Counted from the stretch's first letter, positions 11,711 through 21,344 are shown. The stretch: DNA of 64,000 nucleotides from Desulfobulbaceae bacterium BRH_c16a (GCA_000961725.1 LADS01000046.1:79407-143406); one strand, 5' to 3'. The notes: a model not told the origin generated them from the sequence alone. Made by a program: numbers and translations.

Positions 11711-12634
11711 GTGTTGAGCGTCGAAAGGCTGCACTTGCGTGCAGCCTTTTTTCGTGCCATCAGAAATTTTTTTTATCATCAGGGGTTTCTGGAAGTCGAT
11801 ACTCCTCTCCGTCAGCCCGTCTTTATTCCTGAAAGCCATATCCTGCCGTTTGCCTCTGAAAATCACTACCTGCAGACCTCACCCGAACTGTGCATGAAAC
11901 GTTTGCTCGCCCAGGGGTGCGAGAAAATATTCCAGATCAGTCCCTGTTTCCGGAAAGGTGAGTGCGGCCGCCTTCATCTGGAAGAGTTCCAGATGCTTGA
12001 GTGGTACAGGACCGGCTGTGATTACTTTCAGTTGATGACGGATTGCGAGATGTTGGTGCGTTTTATCCTCGAATACCTGCAGCATCCTGAAATACCATTT
12101 CATTTTCCTGTTACCGAAGACTTCATGTCCGGTGTACATCTCTCAGGCAATTGGCCGCGGCTGACCGTTGATCAGGCTTTTCATCGATACAGCCCGTATT
12201 CCCTGGACCAGATCCTGACCGAAGAAAGATTCGATGAAATCCTGGTTGAATATGTGGAACCAAAACTTGGATACGAATTTCCTGTTTTCCTCTATGAATA
12301 TCCAGCGCAATTAGCTTCGCTTGCAAAGAAAAATAAAACCAACCCCAAAATAGCTGAAAGATTCGAGTTGTATATCAAAGGGGTGGAGTTGGCGAACGGT
12401 TTTTCAGAGCTTACCGACGGAGCTGAGCAGAGACAAAGGTTTCAAGCAGAAATTGACGCTATTCGCGCCAATAACGGCTATAGAGCGGAAATGCCTGAAC
12501 GTTTTCTGCAAGATCTCGACAAGCTGGATGTCGCGGCGGGAATAGCTCTGGGTGTTGATCGCCTTTTTATGCTGGCCCTGAACTGCCCTTCGATTTCGTC
12601 GGCAGTGCCATTTTGTAGGGAAGATTTTTATTAA
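11711..12634 (+). CDS. epmA: EF-P lysyl ligase EpmA (PoxA/GenX)
   Basis: Class II lysyl-tRNA-synthetase paralogue that attaches beta-lysine to the loop lysine of EF-P. At 307 residues it lacks the tRNA anticodon-binding domain, as expected. Class II motif 2 appears as FQISPCFRKGECGRLHLEEFQMLEWY, and motif 3 as GIALGVDRLFML near the C-terminus. The start is GTG, 4 bases after efp. A terminator-shaped hairpin lies inside the first 15 codons, and the codons there (LRAAFFRAIRNFF) align with conserved EpmA sequence, so a later start is unlikely. The partner lysine aminomutase epmB is not in the window. Confidence 0.93.
   Translation: MLSVERLHLRAAFFRAIRNFFYHQGFLEVDTPLRQPVFIPESHILPFASENHYLQTSPELCMKRLLAQGCEKIFQISPCFRKGECGRLHLEEFQMLEWYRTGCDYFQLMTDCEMLVRFILEYLQHPEIPFHFPVTEDFMSGVHLSGNWPRLTVDQAFHRYSPYSLDQILTEERFDEILVEYVEPKLGYEFPVFLYEYPAQLASLAKKNKTNPKIAERFELYIKGVELANGFSELTDGAEQRQRFQAEIDAIRANNGYRAEMPERFLQDLDKLDVAAGIALGVDRLFMLALNCPSISSAVPFCREDFY
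11725..11752 (+). terminator. Terminator-shaped hairpin within the 5' end of epmA
   Basis: AAGGCTGCA and TGCAGCCTT form a perfect 9-bp stem around a short loop, followed by six T residues in total and then C. By form this is an intrinsic terminator for efp, but it lies wholly inside the coding start of epmA. Ribosomes on epmA would disrupt it, so it may act as an attenuator that makes epmA expression depend on its translation. Confidence 0.7.
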
Positions 12635-12898
12635 ATACCAGCAGTTGACTTTCGGGGTGCCAAAAAAATAAAACCTATCATTGTAAAGAGTCAAAAAATC
12701 GGTTTTAATGATCATCATTGACCTGTAGGTCTGTTACCAGTATAACCTGGATTAATCTGGTTACCATAACATATAAATGCTCTTCTAGTTGATTTCTCTT
12801 GAATGTCGGAGCAGATTGTTACACTGCAGCATAAAAGAAAAGAATTGTCAGGGTAATAAGGCGAATAACAATAATTCAAAATTCTATTACATTATCCT

Positions 12899-14473
12899 AT
12901 GGACTCTCAACAGCGCCAAGTGGCAAACAAATACCTGGATCTTTTTTACAGAAGAAAATGGTTTATCATGGTTGTGCTGATGATAAGTCTCCCCGTTGGT
13001 TTGGGAGTATATCTTTTTACCCCGAAAGTGTATCAAGCGGTGAGCCTTCTCAGCTATGAGCAGCAGAAAATCAGTCCGAACAAAATGTCGCCTGATGTTG
13101 TCTCAAGAATTCGCGATATCGTCAGTACATTGACACAAATAGTTACCAGCAGAACCAATCTTGAAAAACTTATTCTTGATTTGGATCTTTATCCCGAAGC
13201 CCGTCAACGGTTACCCATGGAAGATATCGTTGATTCCATGCGGCAACAAATCATGATCGAACCTTCTCAGCAAGGAGATATCTTCAAGATTACCTTCAAT
13301 TACGGCAATCCTGATCAAGTAGTAAAAGTGACCAACACCCTGGCCGCAAAATTCATCGAAGAAAACCTCAAATATCGGGAAGAAAAAGCTACGGAAACCT
13401 CTGCCTATACCAGTGATGAACTGGCAATGGCAAAGGAGACGATGGATCGTAAAGAAAACGGCATGCGCGATTATAAGCTCAAGCATTACAATGAAATGCC
13501 GGAGCAGCAGGTTTCCAATGTGGCGAGACTCCTTGCATTGCAGGGGCAATATCAGAGCAACCAGGAATCTGTTCAGGATCTTGAGAGGACATTAGTCTTG
13601 ATACAGGATCAGATAAGCAACCGGAAACAAGTTATCGCGAGTGAAAGGGCAAATGCCTTCACAGACCGGTCGAGCAATAGGAATGAAGAACCGATAAACC
13701 CCGATATGCAGTTGGAGAAGATGAAGATTCTGCTCGAACAATTGACATCTCGATATAAGGAAATGCATCCGGATATAAAGAGAACCCGAAACATTATCGC
13801 CAGACTGGAAAGCGAAATTGCCAGCGGTCGTGGCTCGGGATCCGGAAAAAACAAAAGCAAATCAGCTGCAGGCTCTGTGGACACGCTGATTCTCCAACTC
13901 GAGACACAGTACAAAAGTGTCCTGTTGAACATTGAAAGTCTCAAAGCTGAAAAGGAACAATTGAAACTGGCGCTCAAGGAATATGAACAATGGGTGGCCG
14001 CCGCGCCTGTGCGGGAAGCGGAATGGTCGGCCCTGACCAGGGAATATGGGCAGCTGAAAAGACATTACGATTATCTTGTGGCTCAGAACCTTGAGGCCAG
14101 GTCGATGCTCAATCTTGAAATGCGGCAGAAAGGCAGTCAATTCAAGATCGAGGATCCTGCCAGATATCCGGAAAAGCCAATACGGCCGAATTTTGCCGGG
14201 ATAATGGGGGTAGCGGCCATGGTGGGTCTGGGGATAGGGTTTGGCTTTACTCTTGTACTTGATTTTTTCGATGGATCCTTCAGGGATCCCGATGCGTTGG
14301 AAGCTGCTTTGGCAATACCGCTCATTGCCACCATTCCCCATATTGAAACAGTTGCTGAAAAAAGAAAGCGCAATTGGCGGAGTTTCTTTAGTATAAGCTT
14401 GATGATATCAGGTATACTCCTTGTCCTGGCCTTGTTCGGATTTGTTTGGTTTAAAGGTTATATAGTTATCTAG
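12899..14473 (+). CDS. Polysaccharide chain-length determinant (Wzz/GumC-like, PEP-CTERM/XrtA type)
   Basis: Inner-membrane co-polymerase that sets exopolysaccharide chain length and works with the tyrosine autokinase. 524 residues: a transmembrane helix near the N-terminus (about 22-40), a long periplasmic coiled coil (about 170-400), then hydrophobic segments at about 430-455 and 497-524. The conserved proline-rich entry to the C-terminal membrane segment is visible (DPARYPEKPIRPN). It lacks a fused kinase, which is supplied two genes downstream. Followed after 14 bases by the ATPase gene. No convincing ribosome site precedes the ATG. This gene, the ATPase and the kinase form the triad usual in PEP-CTERM exopolysaccharide loci. 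Confidence 0.88.
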   Translation: MDSQQRQVANKYLDLFYRRKWFIMVVLMISLPVGLGVYLFTPKVYQAVSLLSYEQQKISPNKMSPDVVSRIRDIVSTLTQIVTSRTNLEKLILDLDLYPEARQRLPMEDIVDSMRQQIMIEPSQQGDIFKITFNYGNPDQVVKVTNTLAAKFIEENLKYREEKATETSAYTSDELAMAKETMDRKENGMRDYKLKHYNEMPEQQVSNVARLLALQGQYQSNQESVQDLERTLVLIQDQISNRKQVIASERANAFTDRSSNRNEEPINPDMQLEKMKILLEQLTSRYKEMHPDIKRTRNIIARLESEIASGRGSGSGKNKSKSAAGSVDTLILQLETQYKSVLLNIESLKAEKEQLKLALKEYEQWVAAAPVREAEWSALTREYGQLKRHYDYLVAQNLEARSMLNLEMRQKGSQFKIEDPARYPEKPIRPNFAGIMGVAAMVGLGIGFGFTLVLDFFDGSFRDPDALEAALAIPLIATIPHIETVAEKRKRNWRSFFSISLMISGILLVLALFGFVWFKGYIVI

Positions 14474-14487
14474 TACGGTTTCTTATA

Positions 14488-15462
14488 ATGTATAGAAAAC
14501 ATTTTGGACTGGTGCGAAAACCATTTGAACTCTCACCGGATTCCAACATTCTCTTTCTGGGGGAAACCCACAAAGAGACACTAGCCGGTCTGAAGCAGGG
14601 AGTTGTTTCCGATAAAGGTTTCTTACTTCTTACGGGGGGCGTCGGGACCGGGAAAACCACTCTTATTAACGTTCTTGCGAAGACGCTGGAAATCCCGGGA
14701 TACCTCTGTGTGATATCCAATCCGACTCTGGGGGTCGATGATTTTTTCTATTATTTCGCCGCAAAACTCGGATTGTTGTTTGACGGTAATACCGCTAAGT
14801 TCCTCGTCTTGTTTGCCAAGTTGCTTGAGGAGTGCAAGAAAAAGAAAAGAAAGGTGCTGCTGATTATTGATGAAGCTCACGCCTTGCCTACCGATCTGCT
14901 CGAAGAATTACGACTGCTTGCCAACCTGGCTATCGAGGTCAAGAATGTTCTCAGTATTTTTTTGGTTGGGCAACCGGAACTTCTTGGCCGACTCACAGAG
15001 GAACAACTCTCTTCGCTCAGTCAGCGCATTGTCGTTCGTTACCACCTTACCGAACTTGCCAGGGAGGATTGCCGGCAATATATCCTGTTCCGGTTGAACT
15101 GGGCTGGGGCCAAGAATAGAGCCATTTTTACTGAAAAATCGCTGGGTCTCGTGTATGAGGCGACTCAGGGCAATCCCCGACAGATCAACATCCTTTGTGA
15201 TAATGCCTTGCTTGCCGCGTATTCACAGGATGTCTTGGAAATTGAGGGGGAGGTTGTGCGGGAAAGTGCCAGGCGGTTGCACATCCAAGGGGATGACAGC
15301 ACATTTTTTCTGCCGCCGCAAAAAACGTTGTTGCGAAGATGGCTGGTATGGATGGTTCTGGCTATTCTGCTGGTGGAAGGGGCTGGGGTGGCTTACGCCC
15401 ACCAGAGAGGTTGGCTGGCGCCTGTCTACCAATACCTTATGAGGTTGATTAACCTGGATTGA
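14488..15462 (+). CDS. ExeA-like AAA ATPase, PEP-CTERM/exopolysaccharide locus type
   Basis: AAA-type ATPase of 324 residues resembling the secretion ATPase ExeA and the subfamily found in PEP-CTERM exopolysaccharide loci. It opens with MYRKHFGLVRKPFELSPDSN, the usual start for this family. Walker A is GGVGTGKTT (about residues 49-57) and Walker B is VLLIIDEAHAL (about 127). A transmembrane helix near residues 280-298 is followed by a short tail. Its exact role in the export machine is not established. It overlaps or abuts the start of the kinase gene, indicating co-translation. Confidence 0.87.
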   Translation: MYRKHFGLVRKPFELSPDSNILFLGETHKETLAGLKQGVVSDKGFLLLTGGVGTGKTTLINVLAKTLEIPGYLCVISNPTLGVDDFFYYFAAKLGLLFDGNTAKFLVLFAKLLEECKKKKRKVLLIIDEAHALPTDLLEELRLLANLAIEVKNVLSIFLVGQPELLGRLTEEQLSSLSQRIVVRYHLTELAREDCRQYILFRLNWAGAKNRAIFTEKSLGLVYEATQGNPRQINILCDNALLAAYSQDVLEIEGEVVRESARRLHIQGDDSTFFLPPQKTLLRRWLVWMVLAILLVEGAGVAYAHQRGWLAPVYQYLMRLINLD

Positions 15463-15470
15463 GGATAATG

Positions 15471-16370
15471 ATGGAAAATAAATTTACCAAAGTCGTGGAT
15501 AAAGCGGATTCTCTTGGTGCTTCCCAAGCCGTTTACAATAGAACGACAGAAACAGTTGGATCGGAAAAAATCAACGGCTTGAATAATAATAGAGTCAATA
15601 CTGCAGCCAGACATACTCGGAATACAGCAATTGCAGAGAGCCGATCAAAGGGATGGGATGAAAGGCTCCTCCTGGGGGCCAGTTATTCAGAGCAGGTCGC
15701 CGAATCTTTCCGCGTTCTGCGATCCAGAATCCTGCATCCGCCGGAAAATGGTCCTGTGTGTAAAACCGTCATGGTTACCTCGGTGCTCCCTCAGGAGGGA
15801 AAAAGCTTTGTCTCTGCAAATCTTGCAATAGCTCTGGCGCAAGGGGTGGATCATTATTCCCTCTTGGTGGACTGTGACCTTCGGCTTCCTTCCCTTGCCA
15901 ACCTTTTTGGTGTTCCCGGCGTCCTGGGGCTTGCCGATTATCTCCAGAACAAAAAAGACATCTCTGCTCTCATACAGAACACTTCGGTGAAAAAATTATC
16001 GATTTTGGCAAGTGGGGTGCCACCAATCAACCCTGCTGAGCTTCTTGGTTCAATTCGCATGCAGAATCTGGTCGCAGAGCTCTCTTTGCGCTACCCCGAC
16101 AGAGTCATCATTTTCGATACGCCACCTTTTCAGGTTGCTTCGGAGGCTGCCGTACTGTCCAAGCTCGTTGACGGAGTGGTGCTGGTGGTGCGGCATGGTG
16201 TCTCCGAGAGGCTGCTGATTCAGAAAACAGTGGAGGAAATCGGCAGAAATAAAATAATTGGCCTGATCTTCAATGGCCATAAAAACAATGTCGTTTCATC
16301 CAAACTGCTCTACAAGAGCGAAAACAATTACGGTGACTACTACGGGACTGTCAAAACCAGGGAAAGGTGA
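15471..16370 (+). CDS. Tyrosine autokinase (BY-kinase, CpsD/CapB-like) of the exopolysaccharide system
   Basis: Cytoplasmic P-loop tyrosine kinase that cycles phosphorylation to drive polysaccharide polymerisation with the Wzz-like partner. Walker A is VLPQEGKSFVSANLA, Walker A' is LLVDCDLRLP and Walker B is VIIFDTPP. The C-terminal tail carries a tyrosine cluster (LLYKSENNYGDYYG), the usual autophosphorylation site. ATG at 15471 is preferred over TTG 15459 or ATG 15468 because GAGG sits 6 bases upstream. The first about 65 residues are variable. It ends exactly against the convergent ygiQ-like gene. Confidence 0.9.
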   Translation: MENKFTKVVDKADSLGASQAVYNRTTETVGSEKINGLNNNRVNTAARHTRNTAIAESRSKGWDERLLLGASYSEQVAESFRVLRSRILHPPENGPVCKTVMVTSVLPQEGKSFVSANLAIALAQGVDHYSLLVDCDLRLPSLANLFGVPGVLGLADYLQNKKDISALIQNTSVKKLSILASGVPPINPAELLGSIRMQNLVAELSLRYPDRVIIFDTPPFQVASEAAVLSKLVDGVVLVVRHGVSERLLIQKTVEEIGRNKIIGLIFNGHKNNVVSSKLLYKSENNYGDYYGTVKTRER

Positions 16371-18158
16371 TCATCGTTTCTTCCGTTGCTTGAAATCTTT
16401 GTTGCCCGCATTTTGTCGATGGAAATTTTCCTCCATAACTTGTCGCTCCTTGCGCCTTTCCGATTGTTTTTTTGCGACAACGAGCGGTTTTTTGTTATCG
16501 GGCCGTAAACCGGTCACAAACATGGCTGTTGAAAGAGTTCCGGGAGTTGGGGTGAAATCCTGAAATTTCCTCACCTGTAGCCCAAGATTTTGCATGTCTC
16601 TGGTAAGCTTTTCGGCATGTTTTGGGGTGGAACCCGGATGAGAGAGAATGGCATAGGGCGTGAGTTCTATCTTTTTCCCCAGTTTACCGCCAATTTCCCG
16701 ACATTTTTTAATAAATCGACGAAGCAGATCATGCGGTTCTTTATGCATGAGGCACAGCAGTTCATCGTCGGTGTGTTCCGGGGCTATCTTCAATGATCCG
16801 GGAGTGTGCGACCGAAGAATTTTTTTAAGCAGATGCGGTGTCTGCAGGAGTATTTCCATTCGCAGACCGGATGAAACAAAGAGATGCCGGACGCCTTTAA
16901 TCAGGGAAATTTCATCAAGCAGGTCGATAAACACTTTTTCATCAATCCGAAGATTGGGGCAGATTTTCGGATATAAACAGTCATGTTTTTTGCACGAACC
17001 GATGGCGCAGGAAGTACCATACAGATTGGCAGTCGGTCCTCCAAGATCGGTGATAGTCCCTCCGAAATCATGCGCTTGGGCGATTTGCTCGCATTCACTA
17101 TGAATGGATTCCCGGCTGCGTGAGACGATCGACGGCCCTTGATGCCTGGTGATGGCACAAAAGGAGCAGTTGCCGGAACATCCCCGAACGATGGTTACCG
17201 AATCCCTGATCATCCGATAGGCAGGAATTTGACCGTCGGCAGGATGAGGGCGTCTGGTGTACGGCAGGCTGTAGAGCGCGTCGAGCTCTTCAGAATTGAG
17301 GGGCTTTGGCGCCGGTTGCTGCAAAACCCAGTGGGTTTGCTGCCGTTGCAGTACGATACGTGGTGAGCGGCCACGGGCATGTTGATCAAGTGCCAGTTCG
17401 GCATCAAGAAACAGGCGCGATTTTTCATTGATCTCATCCCAGGAAGAAAGCACAAGAAGCTTTTGTGAATCTTGTATTGCCAATTCCGGAAAGAAGTTCT
17501 GCAACTCCCTGTCGGTCAGCCGTTGACAGGTTCCGGGAATGGCAGAGAGCGGTTGATTGCGGGCACACCGCTCGGCTACTTCCACCACTGCTTTCTCGCC
17601 CATGCCGTAGACCAACAGATCCGCTTTGGCATCGGTAAGAATTGAACATCGCAGCTTTTCCTGTTGATAATCATAATGGACAAAACGCCGCAGGGACGCC
17701 TCTATACCGCCGAGAACAATCGGCACATTAGGGTAGGCCGACCGGGCCAGACTGGTATACACAATACTGGCCCGGTCGGGTCGTCTTCGCTCCGTCCGGC
17801 TTCTGATCTTCCCCCGCCATGGATTGCCGTCGGGACAAAAGGCGTCGGTATCCCGGACCTTGCCGTTACTGCTGTAGTTGGCGACAATCGAATCCAGATT
17901 GCCGGCGGTTATGCCGCAGAACAACCTTGGCGACGGGAATGCCTGAAAATCAAAAGTTGTGTCAAAACGAGGCTGAGAGAGGATGGCGACATTATAGCCG
18001 TGGCTTTCCAGCAGCCGACCGATGAGTGCTACGCCAAAGGACGGATGATCGACGTAGCAGTCTCCGGTAACGAGCAGGATATCCAGATGGGTCCAGCCTC
18101 TTTGCAGACACTCCTCCCAGGCGGTGGGCAGGGGAGGAGTGGGTGGAGAGAAAGACAT
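16371..18158 (-). CDS. YgiQ family radical SAM protein (UPF0313)
   Basis: Radical SAM enzyme of unknown reaction, 595 residues, matching the YgiQ family in length and layout. The [4Fe-4S] ligands are in GCSGNCSFCAIT at about residues 318-329 (Cys-x3-Cys-x2-Cys). An N-terminal cobalamin-binding-like region contains the PSFGVALIGRLLESHGY segment. The C-terminal tail is basic (QRKKR). The ATG overlaps the nhaD stop by one base (TAATG), so it is probably translated with nhaD. Confidence 0.9.
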   Translation of the reverse strand: MSFSPPTPPLPTAWEECLQRGWTHLDILLVTGDCYVDHPSFGVALIGRLLESHGYNVAILSQPRFDTTFDFQAFPSPRLFCGITAGNLDSIVANYSSNGKVRDTDAFCPDGNPWRGKIRSRTERRRPDRASIVYTSLARSAYPNVPIVLGGIEASLRRFVHYDYQQEKLRCSILTDAKADLLVYGMGEKAVVEVAERCARNQPLSAIPGTCQRLTDRELQNFFPELAIQDSQKLLVLSSWDEINEKSRLFLDAELALDQHARGRSPRIVLQRQQTHWVLQQPAPKPLNSEELDALYSLPYTRRPHPADGQIPAYRMIRDSVTIVRGCSGNCSFCAITRHQGPSIVSRSRESIHSECEQIAQAHDFGGTITDLGGPTANLYGTSCAIGSCKKHDCLYPKICPNLRIDEKVFIDLLDEISLIKGVRHLFVSSGLRMEILLQTPHLLKKILRSHTPGSLKIAPEHTDDELLCLMHKEPHDLLRRFIKKCREIGGKLGKKIELTPYAILSHPGSTPKHAEKLTRDMQNLGLQVRKFQDFTPTPGTLSTAMFVTGLRPDNKKPLVVAKKQSERRKERQVMEENFHRQNAGNKDFKQRKKR

Positions 18159-19582
18159 TACATCAGTTTGGAATTAATGAACAGATGGGTGTAAACAGCT
18201 GCTCCATAACCCAGCGTGATTGCCGGAGTCCAGACCAGGTGGGCATTGAAGGTGTAGACACCCCGGGCAGCTCCCATGAGAGCTACTCCCGCGGCAGAGC
18301 CTATCGACAGCATGCTGCCGCCGACACCGGCCGTGAGGGTAACCAGCAGCCATTGACCGTGGGACATATCCGGACTCATGGTCAGCACTGCGAACATCAC
18401 CGGGATATTATCGACAATCGCCGACAGAAAACCAATCATGACGTTGGCGGTGGTAGGGCCCAGGTCATGATAGAGCAGATTGGAGATATAGGCGAGGTAG
18501 CCGAACTGTGACAGACCGCCGACGCACAGAATCACGCCGTAGAAGAAAAGCAGAGTGTCCCATTCCGCCCTGGCAATTTTCCGGAAAATATCAAAGGGGC
18601 CGAGCTTGGCACTGGTCAAAGGCTGCGCCAGGGGCTGGGCATCGAGATCGAAGAGCCTGTGCTCCTTTTTCTTTAAGTAATAGGAGAAGAAGCCGAGATA
18701 GCCGAGACCAAACATCATGCCCGCTGCCGGTGGGAGGTGGAGAAAATTATGAAACGATACTGCGGTGCAAATGGTCAACAGGAAAAGGGCCATGATACGT
18801 CTGGCGCCAAGTTTCATGACATAATGTTCCTTGCCGGGTTGCGGGTTCCCTTTCGGCAGGGCAAAGTTCATCAGGATTGCAGGAACCAGCCAGGCAACGA
18901 CGGAGGGGATGAAAATTGCGAAAAATTCAGAGAACTGGAGAATTCCTTTCTGCCAGACCATAAGTGTGGTGATGTCGCCGAAAGGTGAGAATGCACCGCC
19001 GGCATTGGCGGCAACGACGATGTTGATACAGGCTAAAGCGACAAATTTTCTCTCCTGGCCGCCAACGGCCAAAGCCACCGCACCCATGAGCAGGGCGGTA
19101 GTCAGGTTGTCGGCAACGGGAGAGATGAAAAAAGCCAGTAAGCCTGTGACCCAGAAGACGCTGCGCAGCGAGAAGCCCCGGTTGATCAGCCATGAACGAA
19201 GTGCCTGAAAGACATTCCGCTCGTCCATGGCATTGATGTAGGTCATGGCTACCAGGAGAAAGAGGAAAAGTTCGGCATATTCGAGAAGATTATGACGAAT
19301 CGCTTTTTCCGCTTCATGGGTATAGCCCATGCTGTTGAACGTCAGGGCAACAAGCACCCAGATAATGCCGGCGGCCAGGAGTACCGGTTTGGATTTTCTC
19401 AGGTGCAGCTGTTCTTCAAAAATAACGAGGGTGTAGGCGGACACAAAGATCACGAGTGAGATTATGCCGAACATGGTGCCGGTGAGTGCCGTGACATCGA
19501 TAGGCGGGCCTTCCCCGCTGGCGGCAAGTGCAAAGGTTGCTGGAGATAAAGCAAGAGAGAGCAAGACGAGCAGTGTTTTCAT
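18158..19582 (-). CDS. nhaD: Na+/H+ antiporter NhaD-type
   Basis: Membrane antiporter of the ion-transporter superfamily, 474 residues with about a dozen hydrophobic segments. It starts with a cleavable-looking signal (MKTLLVLLSLALSPATFALA). Conserved NhaD features include NAGGAFSPFGDITTLMVW and SAIVDNIPVMFA, which hold the ion-binding residues. It is the first gene of a two-gene unit with the YgiQ protein. A sodium-extruding antiporter would suit a marine or brackish habitat, which is inference. Confidence 0.92.
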   Translation of the reverse strand: MKTLLVLLSLALSPATFALAASGEGPPIDVTALTGTMFGIISLVIFVSAYTLVIFEEQLHLRKSKPVLLAAGIIWVLVALTFNSMGYTHEAEKAIRHNLLEYAELFLFLLVAMTYINAMDERNVFQALRSWLINRGFSLRSVFWVTGLLAFFISPVADNLTTALLMGAVALAVGGQERKFVALACINIVVAANAGGAFSPFGDITTLMVWQKGILQFSEFFAIFIPSVVAWLVPAILMNFALPKGNPQPGKEHYVMKLGARRIMALFLLTICTAVSFHNFLHLPPAAGMMFGLGYLGFFSYYLKKKEHRLFDLDAQPLAQPLTSAKLGPFDIFRKIARAEWDTLLFFYGVILCVGGLSQFGYLAYISNLLYHDLGPTTANVMIGFLSAIVDNIPVMFAVLTMSPDMSHGQWLLVTLTAGVGGSMLSIGSAAGVALMGAARGVYTFNAHLVWTPAITLGYGAAVYTHLFINSKLM

Positions 19583-19911
19583 TGGCAGTGTTCCTGTTGA
19601 ATTGACGTTGTTAATAGGATTAAGGTAAAAGCAGCGCGATTATAACAACCAGGATATGAGGTGGCAAGGAAAGTCGGATGGCTCACCGACGATTCCGGGT
19701 AGGCAGAAGGTTGTTTCTTCGCCACTTGAAGCTGACTGTTGCAGAGAGTGGAGAATTCTCTCATGCTCTCGAGGTTCAAGGCACTTGCAGTGACATTTTC
19801 GAAAAAGCGAAATTTTGAAAGAAGAGGTTGCATTTTACCCCTTGGCATGTAAATACAATCTGCATAACTGTTATAAGGTGCAGTCCAGCTGTTGACAGGA
19901 GAAATTTTACA

Positions 19912-20577
19912 ATGATGCAGACAAATGAAAGTATTCGTATCCTGCTTGCGGATGATCATGTCCTCATCCGTCACGGAATCAAGAATATCATGAAGAAAGA
20001 TTCCAGGCTTCATGTAGTCGGGGAGGCGAACAACGGAAAAGAACTCCTCAGTTTCCTCGACAGCGCCGAGGTTGATTTGATTATCCTGGACATCTCCATG
20101 CCTGGTATCGGGGGAATGGAGGCCATCGGGATCGTGAAAAGCAAGTATGCCTGGATAAAAATCCTGGTTTTAACCATGCACAAAAACAAGCAGTATTTTT
20201 ATAATGCCATGTCAGCCGGAGCCGATGGATATCTCATGAAAGACGACTCGGACGAAGAACTCCTGGTGGCAATAGAAAAGGTGGTCGCCGGCAAAAGCTA
20301 TATTTCACCCTTCATGGCTGAAGACTTTGCCGATGATGTGATTAACATGTACCGAAACGAGAAAAAGAGTCCCTTTCAAGAGTTGACACGGCGGGAGAAG
20401 GAAATTCTGCAGTTGGTTGTGAAAGGCTTTACCAGCAAAAAAATGGCGGAACATCTGCATCTGAGCCAGCGCACCATCGACCACCACCGTTCAAATCTGC
20501 TGCGCAAGTTCAATCGAAAAAATAGTGTCGATTTAGTCAACTACGCAGTACGCAACGGTTTTATTACTTCCGAGTGA
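19912..20577 (+). CDS. LuxR/NarL family response regulator (orphan)
   Basis: Two-component response regulator of 221 residues. The receiver domain carries the acidic pair in LLADDHVLIRHG and a phospho-acceptor Asp at about residue 60 (IILDISMPG); the output is a LuxR-type helix-turn-helix (LTRREKEILQLVVKGFTSKKMAEHLHLSQRTIDHHRS). The start at 19912 follows AGGAGA by 9 bases; the frame is open upstream to 19828 but that part is not coding-like. No histidine kinase is adjacent, so its partner and targets are unknown. Confidence 0.9.
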   Translation: MMQTNESIRILLADDHVLIRHGIKNIMKKDSRLHVVGEANNGKELLSFLDSAEVDLIILDISMPGIGGMEAIGIVKSKYAWIKILVLTMHKNKQYFYNAMSAGADGYLMKDDSDEELLVAIEKVVAGKSYISPFMAEDFADDVINMYRNEKKSPFQELTRREKEILQLVVKGFTSKKMAEHLHLSQRTIDHHRSNLLRKFNRKNSVDLVNYAVRNGFITSE

Positions 20578-21071
20578 TGTACTGCCTCCTGATGCACATG
20601 GGAGCGCGGCGATTGTGGCGCTCCAGATCTATCGGCAGAAACCGGTCGCATCAGAAAAATGAAAGCCGAAATGAGAGAATTGCGCACTCTGTTCATTCCC
20701 TCACTGTCGCCATTGAAAAATTTTCCTCACCCCAGCAAGCGGGATAAGTACCTTCACGAAATTCATTTCTACTGTTTTCAGCCCACTCTTTGGAGTGAAA
20801 AACGAGAAATGAATTTTTAAGGTGCTAAAAGAGGGTAAAACATTCAGGTATTTTTCATTAAGGCAAATGTCCATAATGAGGCCGAGCCTTCTCATTACTT
20901 GATTAATTATCTGATTTATATCGTAAAATATTATTACAATCATTGATTGTAGGTAGAATTACCTAGTGAAAAACAGGTATTTCCGACAATTGTTTTTTCT
21001 GCTGAAGCGGCTAGTAATACAGGTGATATTAACTGTTTCTTACTAACCCAGTGGAGAAAAGGATCAGATCG
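20578..21071. other. 494-bp intergenic region with palindromic repeat
   Basis: Between the response regulator and HU. It contains a GGAGCGC/GCGCTCC hairpin (20601-20624) without a T run, the palindromic repeat copy at 20746-20827, and an AT-rich tract that should hold the HU promoter. A minus-strand open frame across it includes the repeat and looks non-coding. Confidence 0.6.
20746..20827 (+). repeat. Palindromic intergenic repeat, copy A
   Basis: About 82 bp. Ends are AAGTACCTT and AAGGTGCTAA (imperfect inverted repeat), inner arms GAAATTCATTTCT and AGAAATGAATTT, and a central CCACTC/GAGTG hairpin. It matches copies at 45711-45794 (same orientation) and 58914-58999 (opposite orientation). 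This copy has diverged at its right end (GGTGC instead of GGTAC) and does not touch a gene. Confidence 0.88.
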
Positions 21072-21344
21072 ATGAATAAAGGCGAACTAGTTGCAACGAT
21101 AGCAGAAGTCGGCGGCATTACCAAGGTTCAGGCTGAGTTGGCTTTGAACAGAGTGTTGGTCAATATGGCGGATGCCATGGAGAAGGGTGAGAGGGTGACT
21201 CTTTCCGGGTTCGGTTCCTTCAGGGTGGTGGAAAGAGCGGAGCAGAAAGGTCGAAATCCACAGACCGGCCAGAGTATTGTCATTCCGGCCCACAATGTCG
21301 TAAAATTCAAGCCCGGTAAAAATCTCAGCTACAGGTTGCAATGA
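21072..21344 (+). CDS. HU family DNA-binding protein
   Basis: Small nucleoid protein of 90 residues that binds and bends DNA as a dimer. The family signature GERVTLSGFGSF and the DNA-binding arm GRNPQTGQSIVIPAHNVVKFKPGK are intact. ATG 21072 is preferred to GTG 21051 because it gives the conserved N-terminus (MNKGELV) and has AAAGGA 8 bases upstream. HU or an IHF-like paralogue cannot be fully separated, but the sequence fits HU. Confidence 0.94.
   Translation: MNKGELVATIAEVGGITKVQAELALNRVLVNMADAMEKGERVTLSGFGSFRVVERAEQKGRNPQTGQSIVIPAHNVVKFKPGKNLSYRLQ

Noticed and set aside
19579..20013. 144-codon open frame upstream of nhaD on the minus strand
   Set aside because: Overlaps the response regulator start and its ribosome site, and has no coding character.
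20701..20943. 80-codon minus-strand open frame
   Set aside because: It runs through repeat copy A; the apparent peptide MNFVKVL is produced by the repeat itself.
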